Part shown: piece by piece, positions 1-10,944 of the stretch
How the letters are laid out: each line of letters starts with the position of its first letter
Numbering within the stretch: the first letter of the stretch is position 1
Assembly: GCA_947561395.2 (NCBI GenBank)
Contig: OX387190.1
Span: 41,900,392 to 41,964,391 of the forward strand
From: Buxus sempervirens
Taxonomy: Eukaryota; Streptophyta; Magnoliopsida; Buxales; Buxaceae
Length of the DNA: 64,000 bases
Reading direction: 5' to 3'
The notes under the pieces: generated by a model
The model's database searches: none
What the model saw: only the letters and a program-made list of their open reading frames with translations
Told to the model about the DNA's origin: nothing
Made by a program: the position numbers and the translations under genes

Positions 1-48
1 ACGTACGATGAATTGAAAACGACGAAGGTGTCCATTGCCTCTTAAAAT

Positions 49-232
49 ACGAATCACTTACTGTGGTGGTTTTATCTGCAGCTCTTAAGTGAAGTCTTCA
101 CATGATGCAAACACGTGTTATGTGACTAAAAACTGTTAGTTGCGTATTTGCATCCACAGGACACGTGTTTGCATCCTATGAAGGCTTCACTTAAGGACTG
201 CAGATAAAGCCACCACAGGAAGTGAATTGCGT
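49..232. repeat. MITE with long terminal inverted repeats
   Basis: Two arms of about 65 bp, each side of position 140, are inverted copies of one another; each contains CTGTGGTGG, TTATCTGCAG and GCAAACACGTG. AAAAT flanks both sides (44-48 and 233-237). The matching sites near 21550 and 44030 run straight from CTCTTAA into GTATCTTTAG, so they are empty. The bases to the left (1-43) belong to the flank that lies upstream of the chitinase genes in the other units, which suggests another chitinase gene beyond the left edge of the window. Confidence 0.75.
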
Positions 233-514
233 AAAATATCTTTAGGAGTAGTTTGAGTAGGGTGCTAATGTTGTAAACAGATTAAATTGAATCCTCAACC
301 GTCCAAATAAATAATTTTCTAGATTTCTTTGTCGGTGACCACATCATCCCACGTTCGTGGGCAAGGTGCTTGGGCAGTAGGGACGGTGGTGCAGCACGTA
401 GCCGAGGAATATTTCCATTGCTGTAAAGTGAAAACCTTTCACGTGGGGACCACTTTTTAAGCATCTCCCGTCGCTATTATATGATATAATAAAGTTATCA
501 ACATGTGTTATTAA

Positions 515-700
515 CGAGGTAAAATCCTGTGAATCTTTTATCTAGACTTCTTATGTGGATCCTCCACAAGATTGTGCCACATACTCCTTGAAGCATTTAA
601 AAAAAATAACATTTACACCATTCAAGGGCACATGGTATAATCTTGTGAATGATCTACATAAGGAGTCTAGATAAATGATCTACAGGATTTCAATTGGTTC
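515..700. repeat. MITE-like inverted repeat
   Basis: The left arm from about 521 contains ATCCTGTGAATC and TATCTAGACTTC. The right arm contains the inverted counterparts, GAGTCTAGATAAATGATC followed by TACAGGATTT. The internal loop is short and AT-rich. The surrounding bases match the flank near 39.1-39.25 kb, which lacks this insert. The exact ends and the target duplication are not clear. Confidence 0.55.
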
Positions 701-768
701 TTAACTTGCTCTTTCTCAACTCTCAAGATCGAGTCTTTTCACTATATTCCATTGCTGTAAAGTGAAAA

Positions 769-1975
769 CTAGCAGGCGGCCCGTGCGATTCACGGGCATT
801 GTATCTAGAATTGAACACTTGTAACTACTAACTCCTTTGTAACTATTTTTCTGAGTTTATAAACTTGAATTGTATAAAAGGATAAAGTATGTAAATGACA
901 GTCTTACAAAAACTTTTAAATAAGGCTGGCATGGCTGATCTCATATTAGTTACATGAACGTGAAAATAAGTATATAAATAGATCAATTAGTAGTATCTAC
1001 AGTAAACTTGAAAATTGTCATTGAGTGTAGATCTAAGCATTCCCATCTAAAAACACTGGAAGCTCCATGAAACAGGTTCAGAGATCCTAGAACAAAAATG
1101 AAATAGAATAAGAATAAAGTGAAACCAAAAGATATGTCATTGCTAATAAGATAATTAATGTATATGATCTCCATCCGCTTGGGCGGCTTGCCTCCTTTGC
1201 CACCAGACATATGGATGACAAGCACAATTTTTATGATTAAAGTAAGAAATCATGCTAACTTAGATGTTTGCGTTATAATTAAAAGCTAGCATGAACTGTA
1301 ACCGGTTTAGGGCTTTACTGTCTGAGTTTCAGATATTATAGAGATAATGCAATGTATTGCAAAGAAATTAAGCCTTACTTTCCAGGACTTCCAAGAATAT
1401 CTGAGGCAATTTTAGATGGGATATACTCGGATTGTATCATTTCTGGAGGCCAGCCTTTATTCACAGTGTTCTCAAGGTTTATGATCGTCTACAACCCTTG
1501 TCTGTAAAAAAAGGAGGATAAAAAAAAACGAATTCCTTTTTCAATTACTGATGTCCCAAGTATGGTTTTTGCCTGAGGACCAGTTGATCTAATTCCCATG
1601 TCATTTGCTGTGGGAAATTTTATTACAAACTTAGCATATATACACTCAAAAGTACACATCGATCCTTTTTCTCACTTAATTAGTACACATGAAGGCCACA
1701 TTTGAAACTCATGAAACAAAATTACAATACCTAGTTGCAAGAGTAGCATTTAAAACTTGAATTAGTCAGGTGGGTTCTCTAAATCTGACGTAGCTCATGT
1801 GCGCATTAGAGAACAAATGGAATCTTGACTGGTGTTACAAAAGAAAAAAAATAAGGGAATCTTGATAAGATTGGCATAGCTAGCTAGCTCCATTTAAAAT
1901 TGAAATAGTTCATGTATGATCTCGATCAGCGTAAAATGGTGGCATAAATAGACTAGTACCATTAGAACTACGGGT
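769..1975 (-). other. Possible Helitron 3' end with an exon-like fragment
   Basis: Read on the minus strand there is a GC-rich hairpin (GCCCGTG, loop, GCACGGGC) followed about 7 bases later by CTAG and then T, the layout of a Helitron 3' terminus. No 5' TC end was found. Inside, 1379-1501 (minus) is bounded by a TTTTTTTACAG-like acceptor and a GTAAGG donor and reads mostly open (for example ENTVNKGWPPEMIQSEYIPS), with one stop near its start. A second open piece at about 1150-1215 reads MSGGKGGKPPKRMEI. I do not recognise either protein. A gene-fragment-carrying Helitron is a possibility, not a conclusion. Confidence 0.3.
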
Positions 1976-2340
1976 GCAACTTTGGTCCGGCTTGGTTTAG
2001 TTTAGGTTGACATCAACCCAAAAACCAAAACAAGGTTCTTGGCGGTCAACCCAAATCTGAACTGACTCATACCAACTCAAAAAAATAAATACTGAAATTA
2101 AGTTAAAAACCTTAAAACCGTACCAATCCAACCCAAATTACAATTTGGTTTACCATTGGTCTGATTAGATGAATAAACACACATCAAATAAGTTCTCTCA
2201 TCTTATTAGTCTGTAAGACAGAAAGACAAGTCTTGTCTTAATTTGCACAATTGTATCTTTTGGTTTAATGAAATATATAAATAAGTCAGGTTTTAATTAC
2301 TTCAGTTCAGTTTAATAACCATGATATCAACCCAAAACGG
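1975..2340. repeat. Degenerate hAT-like repeat, GGTGCAAC/GGTTTGGTT family
   Basis: The stretch opens with GGGTGCAACTTTGGTCCGG, continues with a GACATCAACCCAAAA block, and is full of AACC/GGTT motifs. It resembles in layout the repeats at 60598-62286 and 62377-62861, but is much more diverged and its outer ends and target duplication are not visible. From 2340 to 2740 I see only AT-rich sequence, part of which recurs downstream of the other DUF241 copies. Confidence 0.4.
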
Positions 2341-2740
2341 AACTAACTTACATTGCGTTAACAATTTTGTCTATTTGGATACAGCAGAAATTGGCATTCT
2401 TAATTAGTGCCATCGATCAATCCCATCTGATAATAAAATATTTTATAAGACAGTGAAAATTTTATCCCAAGTATTTAGATAGACAAAACCCGAAATTGTT
2501 TAACCTGAAAATTCCACCAAAGAAAATCAAACGATTGACGAAAAAAATAATACCCCGGAAGAGTTATAGATGAGAAAAATGAGGGACATATTGCTTCTTG
2601 TTTCAATATATTATTGATGGTGTAACATGCTATACAATGTATTTCCTTTTAGAGTTGATATACAAAATTGCGTAAGCAAAATCCATTGGCAAATTCCTCT
2701 CTAGAAATATTTGGATGCCAATGGAGAAAGGACTCTGCAG

Positions 2741-3657
2741 CTAGTGGTTGAGGATGTTGAGAAGGGAGACCCTTGTTTTGATCAAACGCCTAAACACGCA
2801 CTCCATGCCCTTCTCAAGATCTCGAATGCTCAACTCCATTTTCTCCAATTCCATTAGCAAACTTTTCATGTCCACGACTTCGATGCCTTTACATGATTTG
2901 TGACAGACAAAAGCCTTCAATGCAACATCTACTTTCTCCATTTCACTGATATGTGCTTGCATTCCTTCGCAAACGATACGGTTTTTGAGCATCAATTTGG
3001 AAACTAGAGAACAACGACTTGGCTTGGACTGTGCCTTTGGTCCAGATGCAAAGGACAGAAGCGATCCAAAAATATGAAGAGTGATTTGTTCTACTTGATT
3101 CAGTGCATGAACTATCGCCACAAGGGTATTATTATCTCCGTCCAAAAGATCAGAGAAAGCGCATTTGTTCTCTACTTTCCTCAGATCTGCAACACATCTG
3201 CGCATCTGCTTGATCATCCTCTTTCTAAAGATGATGTACTTTTTGACCTCACTTCTCTGGTCGAGTTCTGAACATCTTCTTCTTCGGCAAGCAGACTGGA
3301 GATCTTGCACGTGTTCTCTCATCTGTGACAAGACATCTCTAGCAGTACTGCCTGAATCGACCAATCTGAGAGATCCATTCAAGATCTCATCTACACATTT
3401 CTCTTGTCGTTCATGGGCGAGGATTTGTTGGGTGAGAGGCAACTGAAGCAACGCATCAACACGATCATACAAGTCCTTGAGTTGAGACCATTCAAATTAT
3501 GAGATATTGCTGAGGATGGGGATGAGGGAGTGGCTTCTAAAGCTCTTAGATAATGCAGCTGCTCCTCTACTTGCAGGGTGGCTGGATGAGATTTTGAAGG
3601 TAAACTAATAGAGCGGGCATGTTTAGGAACTCTGGAGCTAGCAGTTGAAACAGCCAT
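2741..3657 (-). pseudogene. DUF241 gene, copy 1 (frameshifted)
   Basis: The N-terminal part starts at 3657 with MAVSTASSRVPKHARSISLP, a typical DUF241 opening, and the rest of the protein continues in another frame from about 3475 to the stop at 2741, ending RRLIKTRVSLLNILNH. The frames disagree near 3478-3487, where the intact copies read GGTCTCAGGGACTTG; here AACTCA has been added and one G lost. This would give a short truncated product. The family is plant-specific, about 300 residues, helical with coiled-coil character and of unknown biochemical function, sometimes annotated as BYPASS1-related. A TATA-like TTTATATATAGG lies about 90 bp upstream. Closest relative in the window is copy 3 (shared VSTASSRVP and ILAHERQEKC). 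Confidence 0.85.
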
Positions 3658-5323
3658 CTTCGATCTCTTTTGTAGAAGAAAGCCTATACAACAACAAAAT
3701 GCAGAACTCTATCTTGAAATTAAGATAGTGATTTCCCTATGTGCACTTTATATATAGGTAGAGATCAGCGAGATGAAAGAAACATAAGGAATCTCATCCT
3801 GTCTTTCTCTTTGGATGACAATGTGAGATAGTTTTCCCACATGTCCAGCGATTGCTCTTAATTATTTCCTTACAAACACATATAAATCATACTTGTGTGA
3901 ATAGCGATAACATAAAGTAGGACCATCGTTAAAATATTTATATAAACAGTATAGTACACACCAGTGGAGTGCAAAATCCCCGCAACCATGTCCCCGAACA
4001 GATGGACAACATGCAAACACGTATTTAATTTTTATGAAATGTATCCTATGAGATCTCAGGTGATCTCTTTCTATCTGTAATCAGTGTTCATAAATATGAT
4101 CAAAGGACAGGGTCGGTTAGAAAGGAGACACTTAGAATATATATTGCCAACATTGAATTAAATTAATTTAAGTATCAATCCCTTGTGTAAGGCTAGCTAG
4201 GTGCGATGGAGCATTTTGTTTATGTTTCAGATGCCAGATGTAACCCCCATAATTTAGATTTTATCAACAGCTTGCCAGCCTAATTTTTGTATTCTTTACT
4301 AGTTCTGTGGCAGAAACCGATCGATGCATGCCTGGCTGAGAACAATTGGAATCTTCTCAGCTTTGTGTTCATGAAATTGTATTAATGTGCACCATGTGGG
4401 TCTTCTTTTGTTGCAGCAAGATGCTCCCTACCCGCAAGAACCTCCTACCGCCATACATATGCGCTGTCAAAAAACAGACAGGTTGCTTAAATGAATAGTC
4501 TAACTAACAGGAAAAAATATGATGTTTATATAAATAGATTAACTGTGAGATTTTAGATCCCTCATTATTCCAAGAGGGAAAGATGAAGGTCTATTTATGT
4601 AAGCTTGTGACTCCTTTAAGTAGGAGGTTGTTCTGGATAATACCTATGAGCAAAACCGTTAGGCTCAGTAGGCCAAAGTGGATAATATTGTTACGGATGG
4701 AGTTACGGCATTACATTAGCAACATGGAAACGCCTTTTTTTTTTCTTTTTTCTTTTTTCTTTTTTCTTTATTTATTTTTTATGTTAGCTATCAAATTCAA
4801 ATCCACTTTTGACTTGTCTAATCTCCAAAATGTGTGCAATCCACCATACACTGTGTTTAATACAACATGTATCGCAGAGATATTGAGAAAGTGGATAACA
4901 TAATGAATTCAGTTCGGTAAGAAGAAACAATTAAAATACCTATGGTTGGGTACTCATTCAATGTCATTCCACATAAAATCTTTTACGAAACTAAAAATGA
5001 GGACAAAATTAAATTAAATCAGGGAGTAGGAGCTAGTTGCAGTTAGCGTTAAAGTATTTAACCTGAAAAATCCATAAAGTAAAATTAAATAATCAAAATA
5101 TCAGAAGAATGATAGATGTGAAAATTCAGATGAATGTGGCTTCTTGTATACATTTATTATTGATTTTGTAACATGCTATACAATGCATTTCTTTGTAGCT
5201 AGAGATGATACACAAAGGCAAAATCCACAGGCAAATTGCTTTTGAGAAAATATTTGGATGCCAATGGGAGAAGGAATTTGGACATGCACCACTAAGGGAA
5301 TATCATGGAATCTCACTCCCTAG
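3658..5323. other. Spacer between DUF241 copies 1 and 2
   Basis: There is no gene here. The stretch is the promoter-side flank of copy 1 followed by the 3' flank of copy 2. Most of it recurs with modest divergence at 25.7-26.6 kb and 46.2-48.3 kb, so it is part of the duplicated unit. A pyrimidine run lies at about 4733-4775. The block at about 4570-4690 (GACTTGTGACTCC-like core, then AGGCCAAAGTGGATAAT) recurs at 32.1, 47.6, 51.2 and 51.45 kb. Confidence 0.7.
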
Positions 5324-6229
5324 CTAGTGATTGAGGACGTTAAGCAGGGAGACTCTTGTTTTGATCAAACGCCTAAACAAACACTCCATGCCCATCTCAA
5401 GATCTCGAATGCTCAACTCCATTTTCTCCAATTCCATTTGCAAACTTTTCATGTTCACAACTTCGTTGCCTTTGCAAGACTTGTGATTGACAAAGGCCTT
5501 CAATGCAACATCTACTTTCTCCATCTCACTGGTATCTGCTTGCGTTCCTTCACAAGCTATACGGTTTTTGAGCGTCAACTTGGAAACGAAAGACCAACCA
5601 CTTGGGTTGGACTGCCCCTTTGGTCCAGATACAAAGGACAGAAGGGATCCAAAAATATCGAAAGTGATTTGTTCTACTTGATTCAGTGCATGAACTATCG
5701 CCACAAGGCTATTATTATCTCTGTCCAAAAGATCACAGAAAGCGCGTTTGTTCTCTAGCTTCCTCATCTCTGAAACACATCTGCGAATCTCCTTGATCAT
5801 CTTCCTTCTAAAGATGATGTACTTTTTGACCTCATTTGTCTGGTCGAGTTCTGAACATCTTCTTCGGCAAGTGGACTGGAGATCTTGCACATGTGCCCTC
5901 AACTGTGACAAGACATCTCTAGCAGTGCTGCCCGCATCAACCAACCTGAGAGATCCATTCAAGATCTCATCCACACAATTCTCTTCTCGTTCACGGGAGA
6001 GGATTTGTTGGGTGAGAGGCAACTGAAGCAACGCATCAACACGATCATACAAGTCCCTGAGACCACTCAAATTATGAGATAAAATTGCTGAGGACGAGGG
6101 AGTGGCCTCTAAAGCACTTAGATGATGCAACTGCTCCACTATTTCGAGGGTTGCTGGATGAGATGTTGAGGGTAAACTAATAGAGCGAGCATGCTTAGGA
6201 ACTCGGGGGGTAGCAGGAGAAACAGCCAT
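5324..6229 (-). CDS. DUF241 protein, copy 2 (intact)
   Basis: Single-exon gene of 301 residues. It opens MAVSPATPRVPKHARSISLP, which matches the basic, Ser/Pro-rich N-terminus with an RSISLPS box usual in this family. It continues through the conserved LPLTQQILSRERE, NGSLRLVDAGSTARDVLSQL and RRCSELDQTNEVKKYI blocks and finishes with LGIRDLEMG-like and RRLIKTRVSLLNVLNH. The length agrees with the family. There is no signal peptide or membrane segment; most of the protein should be alpha-helical with heptad-like stretches. The function is not known; family members have been linked only loosely to growth or BYPASS1-like roles. A TATA box lies about 90 bp upstream. Together with copy 7 it is one of two fully intact copies in the window. 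Confidence 0.9.
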   Translation of the reverse strand: MAVSPATPRVPKHARSISLPSTSHPATLEIVEQLHHLSALEATPSSSAILSHNLSGLRDLYDRVDALLQLPLTQQILSREREENCVDEILNGSLRLVDAGSTARDVLSQLRAHVQDLQSTCRRRCSELDQTNEVKKYIIFRRKMIKEIRRCVSEMRKLENKRAFCDLLDRDNNSLVAIVHALNQVEQITFDIFGSLLSFVSGPKGQSNPSGWSFVSKLTLKNRIACEGTQADTSEMEKVDVALKAFVNHKSCKGNEVVNMKSLQMELEKMELSIRDLEMGMECLFRRLIKTRVSLLNVLNH

Positions 6230-6315
6230 CTTCTCTTCTGTGGAAGAATGCCTAAAAGCAACAGAATATATAATTCGATCTTGAAAGATATCTAGTTGCC
6301 CTAGCTTTTTGCACC

Positions 6316-6324
6316 TTATATATA
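6316..6324 (-). promoter_or_regulatory. TATA box of DUF241 copy 2
   Basis: On the minus strand the sequence reads CTATATATAAGG about 90 bp upstream of the start codon at 6229. The same element stands at the same distance before copies 1, 3, 5 and 7, and as TATATAAGG before copy 4, which supports a functional core promoter. Confidence 0.6.
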
Positions 6325-6599
6325 GAGAGAGCTAGAAGCCTAGAACGATGAAAGAAACATAAGGAATCTCATCCTGTATTTGTCTTTGGTTGGCCAGCGA
6401 TATCTATTAATTGTTTTCTTAATTAATTAGATATACAAATAGATACCTGTATGAAGTGATTATATAAAGTGGAATCATTGTGAAGTTATTGATATAATTA
6501 GCACATCATCTTACACACGGGTGGAATACAATCTCCCTGCTGCAACCTTGTCCCCAAACGGATGGACAAGAAGCACGTATTTTTTTGCTAAATTTGGCC

Positions 6600-6934
6600 T
6601 ATATATGAGATCCCAGGTGATCTCTCTCTATCTGTAACGTAATGCTCATAAATATGATCAAAGGAGAGCGTCGCTTAAGAAGGAGACACTTGGAATCTTC
6701 ACAGCATTGAATGCATTCATTGAGATTATTTATCAGCCTGAGATTATTTACATATGACCAAGCCCGTCTAAGAATAATGCCCTTGCGGGTAATAATTTTG
6801 ACTAGGATTACAAGGATAGTGGGGATTAACACGTACAGTAGTTGGCGGACTTGTCTACACACTCTACCAAGCAATATGCGTGAGTATATGCTTTTGGAAA
6901 CCCACCTGAATGCATTCATTGACAAATTAGACAC
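6600..6934. other. Spacer with a small repeat scrap
   Basis: The stretch includes the conserved GAGATCCCAGGTGATCTC palindrome-like block that recurs at about 4.05, 26.0, 34.2, 46.46 and 49.6 kb. A short piece at about 6725-6800 (GACCAAGCCCGTCTAAGA) is also found near 50.98 kb. No gene is visible. Confidence 0.5.
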
Positions 6935-7090
6935 TTCATTCCATTTTTGGAATCTCCCACGACAATCTCCATCACCTCTATGCTTCAAGAGTTGTTCAAA
7001 AAGAGATTTGCTGATGATGGCTACGATCATGGCCATTACACTCATGGCTTTGTGCTGCCAAAGCAGCTCCTAGCATGGAGCACAAGGAAA
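6935..7090 (-). pseudogene. Chitinase remnant without hevein domains
   Basis: On the minus strand, 7055-7090 encodes [12 protein letters not shown], the end of the signal peptide of the two full chitinases here ([12 protein letters not shown]). Some 40 bp later another frame reads SKSLFEQLLKHRGDGDC, matching the start of the GH19 domain ([17 protein letters not shown]). The hevein-coding region between them is missing, the frames do not agree, and the catalytic core is absent. A sister remnant lies at 36.45-36.6 kb. It is a relic of a third chitinase gene of the array. Confidence 0.75.
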
Positions 7091-7748
7091 ACAAAACCAG
7101 CACCCTCGGATGTCGTGCCGACCCGCGACAATTATAAGGATGGTGTTAATGACTTGAACCTTCATTTATCATTCCAACAACTTTTATGGTAAAGTGAAAA
7201 AGTTTCGAACTAGGATACAAAGAAAAGCTGCACTATTTCAAAATTTTATTCATGATTGTAATCTCATAGAAGTCCCTTGCAAAGGAATGCGGTTCACTTG
7301 GAACAATGGTAGGGAGGGTAATGGGAAAATCAGAGAAAAAATTGATAGGGTGCTATGCTGTACTGACTGGTGTAATTTGTTCCCTAGAGCTATGTTGTGG
7401 CAAGACCCTATAGTGGGGTCTGATCATGCCCCTTTGTGTTTGAATTTAAAATGTGATATTAAAAGACATAAAGTTTTCCGTTTTGAAAAATTTTGGATCG
7501 ATGAACCTCTCTGCAGTAGCATTGTTCAGAAGAGTTGGGAGACCAGTAGGGGGAACCTGAGAATAAAAATGATGCATCTTAAAGGTTGTTTAAGTAGATG
7601 GAACAAAGAGGTGGTAGGAGACATAAACAGAAGAGTAGTAGATTACCATGATAAGATGAAAATCTGTCAAAAAGCTTTGGAGCTCCAAGATAACCCGACT
7701 CTCATTAGGGAAGAGCAACAAGCCAGAATTAATTACATTAGTGCTCTG

Positions 7749-10199
7749 TGTGCGCACCCCCTAATTTCGGTTTCGGGCCGCACGACGAGGTGCATGTAGA
7801 AATGATGCTCGCCTCGGGACTGTTTTGGTTTGGAGTCGCCACTGCCTGAGAGGTGCAGGCAGACACAAAGGGGCACCTATTCGGGTCTAATTTTCTGGTC
7901 TGCGGCTTTATTAGAGTTCTGAGTAAGTTCTCGGTTACGTCTAGGGAAGCCCGAAGACACCCTAGCCCGCCCCGTCGATTGACAGGTCCCGTGGATCTCC
8001 TTGGTCTGAGTCAACTTAGTTTTCACCCAATTCCTCAACCAGCATGCACACTTATTTGGTCTGGTGGGACCCTCTGATGGTGTGGGTCCCCTTTTTATTT
8101 GATTTTATCTTTTATTAATTAGTGAAGTAGGTCGGCCACGGGCCCTGTTGGAAGGCCCGCGGGTTGCCATGGTTGGGCCTTGGGCCCAGTTGGGTTATTG
8201 GGTAACCCTTTTTTTGGTTATTTAAATTTTATTTATTTACACTTTTATTTGGGCTTATTGGGCTTGGATTTGGCCCATTAGCCAAGGGTCAAAGGGCCTG
8301 GGCCTGTTTATTGAAAACAGGCCTAGTATGGGCCAGTCAAAAGTGGGCCCCACGAGTGGGCCAAAAAGGGGGTCTTGGTGGGCCCATGGTCCAAAGATGG
8401 GCTTAAGATAGCCCAAATTGTTTAAGGGATTGGTTCAGGCCGGTTTAGGTCGAATTAGGTTCAACCAGGCCGGAAAATTACATTTTTTAAGTTATTTACA
8501 GCTTTGACCGTATTTCATTTACGGTCCGGGCTGAACCGTAATTTTAATACGGTTCAGGTCGGACCGTAGGTTAACTACGGGCAGGCCTGGACCGCTCTGA
8601 GTATACGGGTGAGGCTTATTCTGCACTTTTGCTGCCGATTCTGCTTGGGATCAATCCGGTGAGTCTCCTGGTTGTTCTGGCAGCTTCAGTGGTACTTCAA
8701 GGTCCTCCGAATTCCTTTGTTGCCTTCAATTGGCTAAAAAGGTCTTATTTTTCTTCTCCTTTCTCCTTGGGTTCTTGGCTGAAAGATCAACCCCTTTGCT
8801 AGTTGTTCATAGTCACTTTTTAAGAGGGGAAATGGATGATTTACAGGGGATACCAAGGGCTTCAAAAGAACCTCATATTCTCCTTTCCAGAATAGTAATT
8901 AAATGGAATGAAACACTCCTTTTAAGACCCTTTTTTTTGTTTGGTGACTTTTTGTCACTATTTCATCTCTTTTCCATGATGATGATCTTTCCTAGATTAA
9001 AAATTGTCATCTCACACAATACTTCAAGATAGGTTAGTGACATAAAAAAGTTAGTAAGAAGGAAAGAAAAGTGGAATTAATTTAAAGGAAAAGAACATGC
9101 TTACAATGCAATTGTTTACTTTTACTGATTTGGTGATCCTCCAGAAGTTTGAGCAGCGCTTCCGCGTCCTCCTTATTTTGCGGGGAAGAATTGGGAAGAG
9201 CTTGGTTAAGGTGGATGGGTTCAAGACCAAGTTTAAGAGGATTTGGGCATGGTTTTGGGGTAGTTTAGGAGTATAGGGGTAATTTGGGTATCAAAAGGGT
9301 TTAGGTTTTGGGGTGGTGGTATTTGGACAGGGTGTGGCCGAGATAATCACATAGGCAGAGGGGGGAGAGGCCAAGGGATCAGGCTTGCTCAAATGAGGGG
9401 GGGTGGCATCTCTATTTATAGGCAAAATTTTCGTGCCCGTATTTGAACTACGGGCATGCCTTGCCCGTACTTTAAGTACGGGCGTGCCTTGCCCGTAATT
9501 CAATTACGGGCGAAAAACGAATATTTGCAATTATCGCAGATTCTTCCGTACGGGACGCGTGTCCCGCCACGCGTCCCCTTCTAGAAGCTTGCCCGTAGTT
9601 GAAGTACGGGCATGCCTCGCCCGTACTTCAAATACGGTCCCGCACGTTTTTAAAATGTTTGGATTTCAAACCTTTATTCAATTTGGTTTATTTAAAGATT
9701 TTTATCCGATTTTTTGATTATTTTATTATAAAATGAGATTCTCTTATTAAAATAATATTAAAAGATTATTTTTATTTATTTAATTCATCTATTCTGCTTT
9801 TTTACTGCTGTTTTGCCACATGGGCAGCTTTCTTGAAACTTCAACTGCCCATAACTTTTCCGTTCGATGTCCGATCTTAGCAAATTTGGTGTCGTTGGAA
9901 TCAGCTCGGAACATACTATCCACTGGGATTAAATTAGGCAGTTGAATTGGAGTCGAGCAAAAAGTCAACTTTCGCTTCCCCAAAAGTTTGACCGGCTCAT
10001 AACTTCCTTATCCGGACTCCGATTCTGGCAAACTTGGTTGCGTTAGAACCGTGTCGAAATGCTCTTTTCAATGAGAGGAAGTTTGATGGCCAATTCTCTT
10101 TGAATCAAAGAGTCAAATTTTGGCCCCCCCAGGGTTTGACTTTTTAATTGAAATTTTCATTTTCTTCATTTTCTGGGGTGCAAAAATCAGGTGTCTACA
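7749..10199. mobile_element. Solo LTR, probably Ty3/Gypsy Tat-like
   Basis: A 2451-bp block inserted in the LINE, beginning TGTGCGCACCCCC and ending GGTGTCTACA, flanked by the 5-bp repeat CTCTG (7744-7748 and 10200-10204). There are no internal gag or pol sequences. The length, the TGTGCGCACCCC start and the GGTGTCTACA end are usual for LTRs of the Tat lineage of Gypsy elements; orientation is therefore likely plus. Short open frames inside it are not genes. It appears whole as a solo LTR and is younger than the LINE that carries it. Confidence 0.85.
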
Positions 10200-10944
10200 C
10201 TCTGAAAGCCCAAGAGGCCATGTGGCACCAGAAATCTAGGGTCAAGTGGCTTAAGGAGGGGGACTTGAACACTAAATTCTTCCACACATCTACCATCCAC
10301 AGAAACCACATCAACAGAATTGTCACTTTGAAAAATGAGAACAACGAGGATGTCACTGATATGAGAGAGATAGAAGGAATGGTTGAGGACTATTTTGCTG
10401 ATTTGTTTCTCTCTGATAATTGCTACAAGGATCTCTCTAGCCTGAACCTGATTAATCCTGTTGTGTCTGAACTTGATAATAACATGTTAATGAGACCCGT
10501 TACTGAAGATGAGATATGGAATACTGTTAAAAAATTGGGGGCTCTCAAAAGCCCCGGACCTGATGGGTTCCAGGGGGTGTTTTACCAGAATTACTGGGAA
10601 ATTGTGAAGGATGAGATCTATGACTTGGTCAAGGGGTTTTTTCTGAATGGGAGTTTTGATAAAAAATTAAATCATACCTTTATTGTGCTGATCCCAAAAA
10701 ACGATAACCCTAGGAGGCTAACGGAGTATAGACCTATAAGTCTGTGTAACTTTTGCTATAAGATCATCTCCAGAATCCTGGTTGATAGGCTCCGTCCCCT
10801 TATTCCAAAATTAATTTTCCCTCATCAAAGTGCTTTTGTTCCGGGTAGGAATATCCATGAGAATATCATAGCTGCGCAAGAGCTTTTCCACTGCATTAAG
10901 GAAAAAAAAAAAAGAACTCCAAACAAGGTTTATTTGTTGTTAAA

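Noticed and set aside
5327-5758. Plus-strand frame of 143 residues, conserved also at 32896, 35266 and 48320
   Set aside because: It is the antisense shadow of the DUF241 coding sequence; its conservation only reflects that of the gene on the other strand.
7853-9503. Open frames at 7853-8077, 8730-9032 and 9291-9503
   Set aside because: They lie in the solo LTR and show no protein motif.
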